Source: an uncultured Pelagibacteraceae bacterium
GTDB taxonomy: Bacteria > Pseudomonadota > Alphaproteobacteria > Pelagibacterales > Pelagibacteraceae
Reading direction: 5' to 3'
Length of the DNA stretch: 64,000 bases
Assembly (NCBI GenBank): GCA_902522525.1
Contig: CABYVU010000002.1
Location: forward strand, 45,560-109,559
Shown here piece after piece: positions 35,825-44,286 of the stretch. Within the stretch, counting starts at the first letter, position 1. Each line of letters starts with the position of its first letter. Both the position numbers and the translations under genes were made by a program. The notes beneath the pieces are model-generated. The model was not told the origin of the DNA. It saw only the letters and a list, made by a program, of their open reading frames with translations, and made no database searches.

Positions 35825-36371
35825 AAAAATTATTATTCTATTTATATCAATATTACTAACAACAGCTTTAAACGCAAAGGAGAATACAATGATACTTAAA
35901 TTAAAAGATGGAGATGTAAAAATTGAATTATTTCCAAATGTAGCACCAAACCATGTTAAAAGAATAACCGAACTTGCTAATAGTGGAAAATATGATGGAG
36001 TTGTTTTTCATAGAGTAATCGATGGTTTCATGGCTCAAACAGGAGATGTTCAATTCGGAAATTCATCCTCTGATAATTTCAACTTAAGTAGAGCTGGTAT
36101 GGGTGGTTCAGACATGCCTGACCTTAAGGAAGAATTTAACGATCTTCCACACGAGAGGGGAACATTGTCAATGGCAAGATCTTCAGATCCAAATAGTGCA
36201 AACAGTCAGTTCTTTATTTGTTTTGGTCCTACACCTCATCTCGATAGACAATATACAGTATTTGGAAAAGTAATTGAGGGTATGGAGTTTGTTGATATGA
36301 TAAAAAAGGGAGATGGACCGAATGGGTCTGTTTCTAATCCAGATAAAATAATTAGCCTCAAATCTGAGTAG
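35817..36371 (+). CDS. Cyclophilin-type peptidyl-prolyl cis-trans isomerase, probably periplasmic
   Basis: A 184-residue cyclophilin with a signal peptide (about 1-20, ending LNAK). The fold motifs are FHRVIDGFMAQTGD, MARSSDPNSANSQFFICFG and HLDRQYTVFGKVIEGM. The catalytic Arg (FHRV) and the Gln/Phe of SQFFI are retained. It would catalyse proline isomerisation in exported proteins. Its first bases overlap coaD, and tgt follows after ten bases; this coaD-ppi-tgt order is seen in other alphaproteobacteria. Confidence 0.93.
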   Translation: MLKKIIILFISILLTTALNAKENTMILKLKDGDVKIELFPNVAPNHVKRITELANSGKYDGVVFHRVIDGFMAQTGDVQFGNSSSDNFNLSRAGMGGSDMPDLKEEFNDLPHERGTLSMARSSDPNSANSQFFICFGPTPHLDRQYTVFGKVIEGMEFVDMIKKGDGPNGSVSNPDKIISLKSE

Positions 36372-36381
36372 AATTTAATGG

Positions 36382-37500
36382 ATGGTAGACATAAAAAAGA
36401 ATTTTTCTTTTAGCGTAAAACATCAAAGTAAAAATTATCGTGTTGGATTAATTGAAACTCATCGCGGGGATATTAATACTCCTGCATTTATGCCTGTAGG
36501 CACTCAAGCAACAGTTAAAGGCGTTTTTATTGATGACATTATTAAAACAGGAAGTGAGATAATTCTCTCTAATACTTATCATTTAATGATAAGACCTGGC
36601 ACAAAAAGGATTGAAGCAGTTGGTGGATTACATAAATTTATGAATTGCAAACTTCCTATATTAACTGACTCTGGCGGCTATCAGGTGATGTCTCTATCTA
36701 AATTTAATAAAATTGATAGAGATAAAGGTGCAATTTTTCAATCACACATCGATGGAAAAACTTTTATTTTAAGTCCAGAAGAAAGTATTAAAATTCAAAA
36801 AAAACTCAACTCAGATATCGTTATGGTGATGGATGAGTGTCCAAAAAATACTAATGATTATGATAAAATTGAAAAATCAATGAATTTATCTACAGAGTGG
36901 GCAATAAGATCTAAAGAAGAATTTGGTTCTAATCCACATAAAGCTTTGTTTGGTATAGTTCAAGGAGGTCTATTCAAAGATTTAAGAAACGAGTCTCTTG
37001 ATAGATTAATCGATATAGAATTTGATGGTTATGCCATAGGTGGTCTGGCTGTTGGAGAAACTCAAAAAGAAATGTTTGATGTATTAGACGGCATAAAAGA
37101 TAATTTACCCATTGATAAACCAAGATATTTGATGGGTGTAGGAACTCCATCTGATATATTAGGGGCGGTTAAAAGAGGTATAGATATGTTCGATTGTGTC
37201 CTACCTACAAGATCTGGAAGAACTGGGCTAGCTTTTACTTGGAATGGCAGAATTCAAATAAGAAATTCTGAAAATAAATTAGATAATACACCTCTAGATA
37301 GTAGTGTAACTAAATTTGACCTTAATAAATACTCTAAAAATTATTTGAATCACCTTCACAATACTAATGAGATGTTGGCCTCAATGATTTTAACGTTAAA
37401 TAACATAAACTTTTATCAAGAACTTATGTATGAAATTAGAAAAAATATTAAAATGGGAACTTTTGATGAATTTCATGACAAGTATATTAATATTTTGTAA
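36382..37500 (+). CDS. tgt: Queuine/preQ1 tRNA-ribosyltransferase, lacking the canonical zinc site
   Basis: A 372-residue tRNA-guanine transglycosylase that inserts preQ1 at the wobble guanine of GUN-anticodon tRNAs. The catalytic Asp residues are present (Asp96 in TDSGGYQVMSL and Asp271 in MFDCVLPTRSGRTG), as is GGLAVGE. The family zinc site (Cys-x-Cys-x2-Cys and a later His) is not: alignment to E. coli places Val309, Lys311, Leu314 and Asn340 at those four positions, while the surrounding residues (LD, NKYSKNYLNHL, TNEML, TLNN) align without gaps. It is otherwise full length and lies ten bases after the cyclophilin gene, so it looks like a maintained enzyme rather than a pseudogene. Confidence 0.92.
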   Translation: MVDIKKNFSFSVKHQSKNYRVGLIETHRGDINTPAFMPVGTQATVKGVFIDDIIKTGSEIILSNTYHLMIRPGTKRIEAVGGLHKFMNCKLPILTDSGGYQVMSLSKFNKIDRDKGAIFQSHIDGKTFILSPEESIKIQKKLNSDIVMVMDECPKNTNDYDKIEKSMNLSTEWAIRSKEEFGSNPHKALFGIVQGGLFKDLRNESLDRLIDIEFDGYAIGGLAVGETQKEMFDVLDGIKDNLPIDKPRYLMGVGTPSDILGAVKRGIDMFDCVLPTRSGRTGLAFTWNGRIQIRNSENKLDNTPLDSSVTKFDLNKYSKNYLNHLHNTNEMLASMILTLNNINFYQELMYEIRKNIKMGTFDEFHDKYINIL

Positions 37501-37510
37501 ATTTTTACCA

Positions 37511-37538
37511 TTGCCAAATATAAAAAAATCAATATAAG
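37511..37538 (+). promoter_or_regulatory. Putative tRNA-Lys promoter
   Basis: TTGCCA (37511-37516) and TATAAG (37533-37538) are separated by 16 bases and end 12 bases before the tRNA. This fits a sigma-70 promoter for a tRNA transcribed separately from tgt. Confidence 0.5.
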
Positions 37539-37550
37539 AATTTTCGTGTT

Positions 37551-37626
<76 letters not shown>

Positions 37627-37631
37627 ACTCT

Positions 37632-38453
37632 TTAGCCTAATGGTGGGTATTTCAGTATAATCTCGTTAATCCAATTACTTATCTGGTCAATTCTTCTGTC
37701 ATTTGATGGATGTGTACTCATAAATTCAGGGGGTTCCTTACCCTTATTTGCTTTCTTCATTCTTTCCCATATTTTGGTAGTTTCTCTAATATCGTAACCA
37801 GATAAAGAAGAAAAAATTAATCCTAAGTAATCAGCTTCACTTTCTTGTTTTCTTGTAAAAGGATTCATTATTCCAATTTGAGATAACAACCCAACTGTAT
37901 TCATACCAGTTGTTCTATTGACCTGGGATAATTTTCCACCAGTTGCAATATCTATTATTCCAGTAGTAGTGTTTAAAAGCACAGTTCTACTTGCTCTTTC
38001 AACTGAGTGTTTTGCAACTGCATGAGCAATTTCATGACCCATCACAGCAGCTAAGCCGTCATCATTTTTCGTAATATCTAACATACCAGTATAAACAGCA
38101 ATTTTTCCTCCAGGCATACACCATGCATTTTTCACTTTTTTATTATCTATTAAAATATATTCCCAGTTAAAGTTTATTGTGGGATCATCCATATTATTTT
38201 TATAAAAATATTCAGATATCGATGTTTCTATTTTTGAGCCAATTGCAATAATTTTATCTAAACTTTCTTTATCGTCACTTAATTTAGCTTTTTGTTTTAC
38301 TTTTTCATACAACTCAGCAGCTTGTGCATTTAACTTTGATTCTGGGATTAATTTTAATTGTCTTCTCTCTGTGATCGGAGTTGTAGTACAGGCATGTAAA
38401 CCAGCAGAAAGGCAGCCACAACCCATCAAATATATAAAATTTCTTCTATTCAC
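37632..38453 (-). CDS. M48-family metalloprotease, putative Tat-exported lipoprotein
   Basis: A 273-residue zinc metallopeptidase. The zinc motif is HEIAH in VMGHEIAHAVAKHS, with the third ligand Glu in RKQESEADYLGL. The N-terminus MNRRNFIYLMGCGCLSAGLH carries twin Arg (RRNFIYL) before a hydrophobic stretch and a lipobox-like LHAC (Cys22), suggesting Tat export and lipid anchoring. Family relatives (LoiP, YcaL, BepA-like) degrade misfolded outer-membrane proteins, so periplasmic quality control is likely. Length is about 270, normal for the lipoprotein subgroup. Divergent from the DUF502 gene across 46 bases. Confidence 0.9.
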   Translation of the reverse strand: MNRRNFIYLMGCGCLSAGLHACTTTPITERRQLKLIPESKLNAQAAELYEKVKQKAKLSDDKESLDKIIAIGSKIETSISEYFYKNNMDDPTINFNWEYILIDNKKVKNAWCMPGGKIAVYTGMLDITKNDDGLAAVMGHEIAHAVAKHSVERASRTVLLNTTTGIIDIATGGKLSQVNRTTGMNTVGLLSQIGIMNPFTRKQESEADYLGLIFSSLSGYDIRETTKIWERMKKANKGKEPPEFMSTHPSNDRRIDQISNWINEIILKYPPLG

Positions 38454-38499
38454 TTTTCTTAATATTTATATTACATGTAAATTATATTCAATTAAAGTT

Positions 38500-39123
38500 A
38501 TGTCGAAAATTAGAAAAAAAAAAATTTCATTTATAGCAAGGCTAAGAAACTACTTTATAACAGGTATTGTTGTTTTAGTCCCTATAGGTATAACATTATA
38601 TCTTACAACTTTTTTTATATCAATTTCATCGAAATTAATCCCACAAGGAATAAATCCAAATAACTACCTACCATTTGCGATACCGGGTTTAGAAATATTA
38701 CTTTCTGTAATCTTTATTACTCTTGTAGGTGGATTATCACTTTCATTTATTGGAAAAAAATTTTTACAGTTATTTAATGATTTATTAAAAAAAATTCCAA
38801 TTTTAAGAACCATATATTCTGCTATTGGACAAATGACAGAAACATTTGCACCAAAAAAAGGATCAAAAAAAAGTGTAGTTCTAATTCAGTACCCAAGAAA
38901 GGGCTCATGGGCAGTTGGTTTTGCAACAAAAGAGAATAAGGGTGAGATTTCAAAAAAAACTAATACAGAATTAGTCAATGTTTTTGTTCCTACTACACCA
39001 AATCCGACTAGTGGTTTCTTGCTAATGTTTCCTAAAAGTGAAGTTGTGTATCTTGATATGACATTTGAGGAAGCTTCAAAATTTATAGTTTCAGCTGGTA
39101 CCTCTGATACTAAATCTAAATAG
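38500..39123 (+). CDS. DUF502-family membrane protein
   Basis: A 207-residue protein with two membrane helices (about 19-41, TGIVVLVPIGITLYLTTFFI, and about 60-80). Typical DUF502 features are GLSLSFIGKKFLQLFNDLL, PILRTIYSAIGQMTETF, FVPTTPNPTSGFLLMFP and MTFEEASKFIVSAG. The ATG at 38500 matches the family start; the frame is open further upstream only across the divergent M48 gene. Function unknown. In alphaproteobacteria it is often adjacent to recG as here (8-base convergent overlap). Confidence 0.9.
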   Translation: MSKIRKKKISFIARLRNYFITGIVVLVPIGITLYLTTFFISISSKLIPQGINPNNYLPFAIPGLEILLSVIFITLVGGLSLSFIGKKFLQLFNDLLKKIPILRTIYSAIGQMTETFAPKKGSKKSVVLIQYPRKGSWAVGFATKENKGEISKKTNTELVNVFVPTTPNPTSGFLLMFPKSEVVYLDMTFEEASKFIVSAGTSDTKSK

Positions 39124-41158
39124 TCTCATTAATTACAGCCACTTTATCATAAAGCTTTAAAAGCTTGTTAAAACTGTTAGTCTCAAAGTTATTTTTTTCA
39201 ATTTTTTTCACTTCTTTTTCCGCAATGTTAAAAAGATCTTCATGTTGAATAGGGTCTGCAAGGTTAAACTTTTTTAAGCCACTTTGCTTAAATCCCAAAA
39301 TATCACCGTATCCTCTTATTTTTAAATCTTCCTCAGCAATTTTAAAACCATCATTAGTATTTTTGAGAATAGTTATTCTCTTACGTGCGTTCTCACTTAG
39401 CCCTGTTTTAAACATGAGTATACACGATGACTCTTTATTACCTCTACCAACGCGTCCCCTCAATTGATGAAGCTGAGATAATCCATATTTATTCGAATTT
39501 TCAATCACGATTACGTTTGCATTAGGAAAATCAATTCCAACTTCTATTACAGTCGTTGAAACTAATATATCTATCTTTCTATCATTAAACTTATTTAAAA
39601 CTTTATCTTTTTCTTCCTTGCTCATAGATCCATGAACAATATCTACTTTATCTTTAAAAATTTTACTTAAATATTTATATTTTTCTGTAGCTGACTGATG
39701 GTCCATTTTTTTTGATTCTTTTATAAGAGGACAAACCCAAAAAACTTGATTTTTTTTTGCAATTTCACGTTTAATGAAATTAATAACTTCATTAATTTTT
39801 GTCTCATTTTTACTATATGTTTTTATTGGTAATCTATTTTCGGGTTTTGATTTAATTAAAGAAATGTCCATATCTCCATAAACTGTCATCATCATTGTTC
39901 TTGGGATAGGGGTTGCTGACATAACAAGTACATCACAATTTTTGCCACCTTTATCTGATAGTTTTTTTCTTTGATTCACCCCAAATTTATGTTGCTCATC
40001 AATAATTATTAAACCCAAGTTAAAATAAGTAATTTTTTCTTGAAAAAGAGAATGAGTACCTATCAAAATATCAATTTTATTATCTAAGAGATCGTTTAAA
40101 ATTTTTTTTCTTTTTTTATATTCTGTTTTTCCGGTTAATATTTCGGGATTACAGTATTTATTAAAATTTTCTAATATAAATTTATAATGTTGGATAGCTA
40201 ATATTTCAGTAGGAGCCATTATTGCAACTTGATAACCTGATTTAATAACATTTAATGCTGCAATTACTGAAACTATAGTTTTTCCTGATCCAACGTCTCC
40301 TTGTAACAATCTGAACATTTTTTGTTTTGACCTCATATCTTTATTTATGCTTTTTAGTGAAGATATTTGGTCAATTGTAAGTTTAAATTTTAAACTATCA
40401 ATTATTTTACTTTGATACTGATAATTAATAATTTTATTTTTTTTTTTTATTTTTTTAATTTTCCTTCTTATATTTGAAGAGAGTAAAAAATTTGCAAAAA
40501 TTTCATCAAAAACTAGTCTTTTAAAATATTTTGTACTTCTAACTTTTGTTATTTCTTCTTTATGAATTTTAATAACACATTCCTTCCACGTTACATGATT
40601 AAATAAACTTGATATTGTTTGTGGCAACCACTCCTCTAATTCAGGCAAGTTTTGAAAAACATTATTTATTACTTGGTTATACTTATTTAATGTTAAACCA
40701 TCAGAAAGACTATATTTACTATCATCATTTATAATATTTAATTTACTTGAATTTTTTGTTGTTGGATTAACAAATTGAAATTTATCTCTAAAGCTATTTA
40801 CTTTTCCATGTATTATTACTTCTTCATTTAAGGGTAATAATTTTTTGATATATCCCTCATAACTATTAAAAAAAATACAATCTAATTTAACACTATTTTT
40901 TTCACAAATTACTTTATTAGGTAAATTTCTAATTCTCGGAAAATTATATTTAACCGGTGTAACTTTAATATTATAATTTTTTCCTACTTGTAAGTCTTTA
41001 ATCTCTGTGTCTTCGGCAGTTTCTATTTTTGATATAGGTAAATGCCACAGAAGGTCAAAAATTGTGAATATTTTTTTCTTGTTAAATGAATTTAATGTTT
41101 TTTTGCCCACGCCTTTAATATTGTCTATGGGTGACAATAAATATTCAAAATTACTCAT
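39116..41158 (-). CDS. recG: ATP-dependent DNA helicase RecG
   Basis: A 680-residue branch-migration helicase that rescues stalled replication forks. The ATG at 41158 (MSNFEYLLSP) is chosen, because the upstream twelve codons would overlap sdhE and lack homology. The wedge/OB domain occupies the first third. Helicase motifs follow: LLQGDVGSGKTIVSV (I), IIIDEQHKFGV (II), VLVMSATPIPRTMM (III) and QLRGRVGRG (VI). It is divergent from sdhE by 26 bases, a conserved pair in alphaproteobacteria. Confidence 0.95.
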   Translation of the reverse strand: MSNFEYLLSPIDNIKGVGKKTLNSFNKKKIFTIFDLLWHLPISKIETAEDTEIKDLQVGKNYNIKVTPVKYNFPRIRNLPNKVICEKNSVKLDCIFFNSYEGYIKKLLPLNEEVIIHGKVNSFRDKFQFVNPTTKNSSKLNIINDDSKYSLSDGLTLNKYNQVINNVFQNLPELEEWLPQTISSLFNHVTWKECVIKIHKEEITKVRSTKYFKRLVFDEIFANFLLSSNIRRKIKKIKKKNKIINYQYQSKIIDSLKFKLTIDQISSLKSINKDMRSKQKMFRLLQGDVGSGKTIVSVIAALNVIKSGYQVAIMAPTEILAIQHYKFILENFNKYCNPEILTGKTEYKKRKKILNDLLDNKIDILIGTHSLFQEKITYFNLGLIIIDEQHKFGVNQRKKLSDKGGKNCDVLVMSATPIPRTMMMTVYGDMDISLIKSKPENRLPIKTYSKNETKINEVINFIKREIAKKNQVFWVCPLIKESKKMDHQSATEKYKYLSKIFKDKVDIVHGSMSKEEKDKVLNKFNDRKIDILVSTTVIEVGIDFPNANVIVIENSNKYGLSQLHQLRGRVGRGNKESSCILMFKTGLSENARKRITILKNTNDGFKIAEEDLKIRGYGDILGFKQSGLKKFNLADPIQHEDLFNIAEKEVKKIEKNNFETNSFNKLLKLYDKVAVINETI

Positions 41159-41184
41159 TAAATATATATATATGGCTATAAGTA

Positions 41185-41430
41185 ATGAATTCAAATAAAC
41201 AAAATTTAATTAATAAAATTATTTATAGATCTCAATATCGAGGTACAAAAGAAATGGACATATTTGTCAGTGGTTTTGTTAAATCCATTATTGATTCACT
41301 ATCAATAGATGATTTAAAAGATTTAGATAAATTGGTGAACATGAGTGATGAGGATATTTCCAAAATTTCAAAAAATGAAATGAGTTTTGAGAATAATAAA
41401 TTGTCAAGATTGTTAATTGATTTTAAATGA
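41185..41430 (+). CDS. sdhE: FAD assembly factor SdhE
   Basis: An 81-residue SdhE (DUF339) helping covalent flavin attachment to succinate dehydrogenase. The diagnostic RGxxE motif is RGTKEMD (about 19-25) after IIYRSQY. It ends one base before the tRNA-Ser gene on the opposite strand. Position next to recG is the usual alphaproteobacterial arrangement. The protein is short but complete. Confidence 0.9.
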   Translation: MNSNKQNLINKIIYRSQYRGTKEMDIFVSGFVKSIIDSLSIDDLKDLDKLVNMSDEDISKISKNEMSFENNKLSRLLIDFK

Positions 41431-41431
41431 A

Positions 41432-41521
41432 TGGCGGAGAGACTGGGATTCGAACCCAGGAAAGAGTTGCCCCTTTGTCGGTTTTCAAGACCGATGCTTT
41501 CAACCGCTCAGCCATCTCTCC
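41432..41521 (-). tRNA. tRNA-Ser(UGA)
   Basis: A 90-base class II tRNA with encoded CCA. Acceptor GGAGAGA pairs TCTCTCC. The anticodon stem TCGGT/ACCGA encloses CTTGAAA (anticodon TGA), followed by a long variable arm and T arm GGGTTCGAATCCC. The discriminator is G, as normal for serine. It faces sdhE, whose stop lies one base away. Confidence 0.97.
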
Positions 41522-41530
41522 GTGAGCAAG

Positions 41531-41558
41531 GTTTTATTATTATTAATATATATTTCAA
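41531..41558 (-). promoter_or_regulatory. Putative tRNA-Ser promoter
   Basis: On the minus strand, TTGAAA (41558-41553) and TAAAAC (41536-41531) are separated by 16 bases, ending 9 bases before the tRNA 5' end. The -10 is imperfect, so this is tentative. Confidence 0.35.
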
Positions 41559-41605
41559 GAATAAAATGACATAAGTAGTTACTTAAATTATTCAAATAAT
41601 TAAAA

Positions 41606-42487
41606 ATGAACAAAAAAAAATTTAATAAAGGAGTTTTGTTAACATCCTTTGGTTCATTTTGGTGGGGTTTTTTTGGAGTTATATATTTTAAATATATTTC
41701 TTTTGCAGGTCATTTAGAAGTATTAATTCATAGAAGTGTCTGGACAGCTTTTTTATTGATCATAACAACTTTCATATTTTCTAAATGGAGTATTTTTAAA
41801 AATATCCTTAAAGATAAAAAAAAATTACTTATACTCTTTATTTCTGGCTTCTTAATATTTATAAATTGGGGAGTTTGGATTTATGCAGTTAGTGTAGATA
41901 AAATAATTGATGCTAGTTTTGGCTATTTTATAATGCCAATCATAAGCGTTTTCTTGGGTTATTTTTTTTTTAAAGAACCAATCACAAAAAAAGGCAAAAT
42001 TTCAATTTTTTTAGTAGTTATTTCAGTTACCTATTTACTATTATTGGATTTTAGTTCGATTCCATGGGTAGGATTAATCGTAGCTTTGAGTTGGAGTTTT
42101 TATAACCTATTCAGAAAAAAAATTAATGTTGAGACTGATATAGGTCTTCTGATTGAAAGTTTGTATATACTTCCTTTTGCATTAGTTGCATTTTATTTTA
42201 TAAGCATAAACAATTATAACGATTTCAGTTTATCAAATCCATCTTTAATGCCATTATTAATATTAGCAGGACCAATGACTGTGATTCCTCTTTTCTTATA
42301 TGTGAGGGGAGTAGAATTAGCAGGACTTGGACCGGCAGGAATGATTTTTTATATTACTCCTACTTTTCAATTTATACTTGGTTTTTTCATTTATAATGAG
42401 CAATTTAATATAAATCAGTTAGTTAGTTTTATTTTAATATGGATTGCTGTATTTATATATTTGAAAGATATTTATGAAAAAAATTAA
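41606..42487 (+). CDS. rarD: EamA/RarD-type DMT-superfamily transporter
   Basis: A 293-residue integral membrane protein with about ten helices of the drug/metabolite transporter superfamily. The first helices contain FGSFWWGFFGVIYFKYI and LIHRSVWTAFLL, and the middle has FINWGVWIYAVSVDKIIDAS and GYFIMPIISVFLGYFFFKE, all typical of RarD. The C-terminal repeat contains GLGPAGMIFYITPTFQF. The substrate is unknown; RarD was named from chloramphenicol sensitivity. First gene of an overlapping operon, it shares 14 bases with the murein transglycosylase gene. Confidence 0.9.
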   Translation: MNKKKFNKGVLLTSFGSFWWGFFGVIYFKYISFAGHLEVLIHRSVWTAFLLIITTFIFSKWSIFKNILKDKKKLLILFISGFLIFINWGVWIYAVSVDKIIDASFGYFIMPIISVFLGYFFFKEPITKKGKISIFLVVISVTYLLLLDFSSIPWVGLIVALSWSFYNLFRKKINVETDIGLLIESLYILPFALVAFYFISINNYNDFSLSNPSLMPLLILAGPMTVIPLFLYVRGVELAGLGPAGMIFYITPTFQFILGFFIYNEQFNINQLVSFILIWIAVFIYLKDIYEKN

Positions 42488-43472
42488 AACCTATGTTTTT
42501 TTTCTTTTTGTCATCATAAATTTTAATGCTCACGCTAATGACCTTGAATTTGAGAAATGGAAAGAGAAGTTTAAATTAATTGCTTTAGAAAGAGGCGTAA
42601 GTTTGAATACAATTGAAAATACTGTCGGTAAATCTTCTTTTTTAAAAAATGTTATTAAATATGATAGATACCAACCAGAATTTTATGAGGATACTAAAAC
42701 ATATATTTCTAAAAGAGCTAATATTAAAAAAGTTAATTCTGGAATAAAAATCTATAACATAAACAAACAAGTAATTGATAAAATTACTAATGAATTTTCT
42801 GTAGATAGAGACTTACTTTTGTCCCTAATGGGAATTGAAACTAATTTTGGCAATTATCTAGGGAAAATGGATATAATTTCATCCTTGGCAACACTAAGTT
42901 ATGATAAAAGAAGAAGTGAATTTTTTACATCTGAACTCATAACTCTTCTAATCTTGTTCGATAATGGAATTATAAATTCAAATAATTATTTAGGATCATG
43001 GGCAGGAGCATTTGGTAATTTCCAATTTATGCCATCTACTATTAAAAATTATGCAATTGATTATAATGGAGATGAAACCATTAATTTAAAAAACATAGAG
43101 GACTCATTTGCATCTGCAGCGAATTATTTAAATAAAATAGGATGGGATAATAATACTCCGTGTTTTTATAAAGTTGAACTTATTAATGACACACCCCATA
43201 AATATTTAAATACATCAGCAAAACAAATTAAACATAAAAATAAAATATCTTATTTAAAAAAATATATTAAGAATAGTAAAATTCCTAATCATCTTGATGG
43301 TTTAGAAGCAGCTTTTGTAACCCCTGATTATGATATTATTCCAGATGCAAAAAAACTAACTCCGGCATATGTAGTTTTTGATAATTATGAATTAATTTTA
43401 AAATGGAATAGATCTTTAAGATTTGCATTAGCTGTTTGCACATTGAAAAGTAAGTTTAAAAATGCAATTTAA
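42474..43472 (+). CDS. Lytic murein transglycosylase, MltB type
   Basis: A 332-residue SLT_2-family peptidoglycan lyase with a signal peptide (about 1-21, NAHAN). The catalytic Glu lies in MGIETNFGNYLGKMDI, and SSLATLSYDKRRSEFF, SWAGAFGNFQFMPSTI and YNGDETINL support the fold. MltB cleaves glycan strands to anhydro-muropeptides, feeding NagZ-dependent recycling (21028-21981). The C-terminal peptidoglycan-binding domain of some relatives is absent. It overlaps both neighbours by 11-14 bases. Confidence 0.92.
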   Translation: MKKIKTYVFFLFVIINFNAHANDLEFEKWKEKFKLIALERGVSLNTIENTVGKSSFLKNVIKYDRYQPEFYEDTKTYISKRANIKKVNSGIKIYNINKQVIDKITNEFSVDRDLLLSLMGIETNFGNYLGKMDIISSLATLSYDKRRSEFFTSELITLLILFDNGIINSNNYLGSWAGAFGNFQFMPSTIKNYAIDYNGDETINLKNIEDSFASAANYLNKIGWDNNTPCFYKVELINDTPHKYLNTSAKQIKHKNKISYLKKYIKNSKIPNHLDGLEAAFVTPDYDIIPDAKKLTPAYVVFDNYELILKWNRSLRFALAVCTLKSKFKNAI

Positions 43473-44286
43473 ATATATTTTATATCTTATATTTTTATTT
43501 CTATTTGCTTGTGAACATCATTCTTCAAATATTAATATTAAGAACAAACCAGAAGAGACAAAATCCATTGTTAAAAAAAAAGAAATTAAAGAAATAAAAA
43601 AAATTGAAAAAAAAGAATTAGTTAATATTGTTTATTCTAACAAAGGTTTTGCTTTAATATACAGTGAAGATACAAATAATTCATTAGAATACAAATTAGA
43701 TGATACATCTATTAATATATTAAGTCCTAATTTACCCAGTGGAACGCCAGTTAGAATAACAAATATAATTAATGGAAAATCCTTATTAACTGTTGTCAAA
43801 AACAAAACTGTTTTACCTATCTATTACAATTCAGTAATTACAAATAAAATTGTAAGTGAATTATCAATAAATCCAAGCGAACCTTATGTCTACATTGAAA
43901 CTATCAATTCTAATAAATTATATGTTGCAAATGACGTAAAAACATTTGATGAAGAAAAAGAAGTCGCTAATAAAGCCCCGGTTGAAGATATAATGGTTCA
44001 GAGTATAAGTCTTGAAACTAAAAAAAAAGAATCTAAGACTGAAAATCTTGTAACAAACTTTAATTACATTATTAAATTTGCTGATTTTTATTTTGAAGAC
44101 TCTGCTATTATGTTAAAAAATAGGTTATTTAATGAGTATAAAATTGAAAATATTTTAATCAAAAAATTGTCAAAAAATAATTTTAGAGTTTATAAAGGAC
44201 CTTATAAAGATTTTGAGAAATTAAAGAAAGGATTTCATAATGTCGAAAATCTTGGTTTTGATAGTATTGAAATAATTAAATTATGA
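43462..44286 (+). CDS. RlpA-like lipoprotein with SPOR domain and degenerate barrel
   Basis: A 274-residue lipoprotein: lipobox LFAC (Cys17), Lys/Glu-rich linker (about 25-55), a double-psi-barrel-like domain (about 56-150) and a C-terminal SPOR domain (about 200-274). The barrel keeps the RlpA stretch LPSGTPVRITNIINGKSLL but loses the catalytic His (AAHxTLP replaced by ILSPNLP) and the catalytic Asp (NDRGP replaced by KNKTVLP). It precedes dacC, the normal rlpA position. Expected role is at septal peptidoglycan through SPOR binding, perhaps without glycan-cleaving activity. Confidence 0.72.
   Translation: MQFKYILYLIFLFLFACEHHSSNINIKNKPEETKSIVKKKEIKEIKKIEKKELVNIVYSNKGFALIYSEDTNNSLEYKLDDTSINILSPNLPSGTPVRITNIINGKSLLTVVKNKTVLPIYYNSVITNKIVSELSINPSEPYVYIETINSNKLYVANDVKTFDEEKEVANKAPVEDIMVQSISLETKKKESKTENLVTNFNYIIKFADFYFEDSAIMLKNRLFNEYKIENILIKKLSKNNFRVYKGPYKDFEKLKKGFHNVENLGFDSIEIIKL

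Noticed and set aside
38371-38499. 43-codon N-terminal extension of the DUF502 protein
   Set aside because: It overlaps the divergent M48 gene's signal-peptide region antisense and has no similarity; the ATG at 38500 fits the family start.
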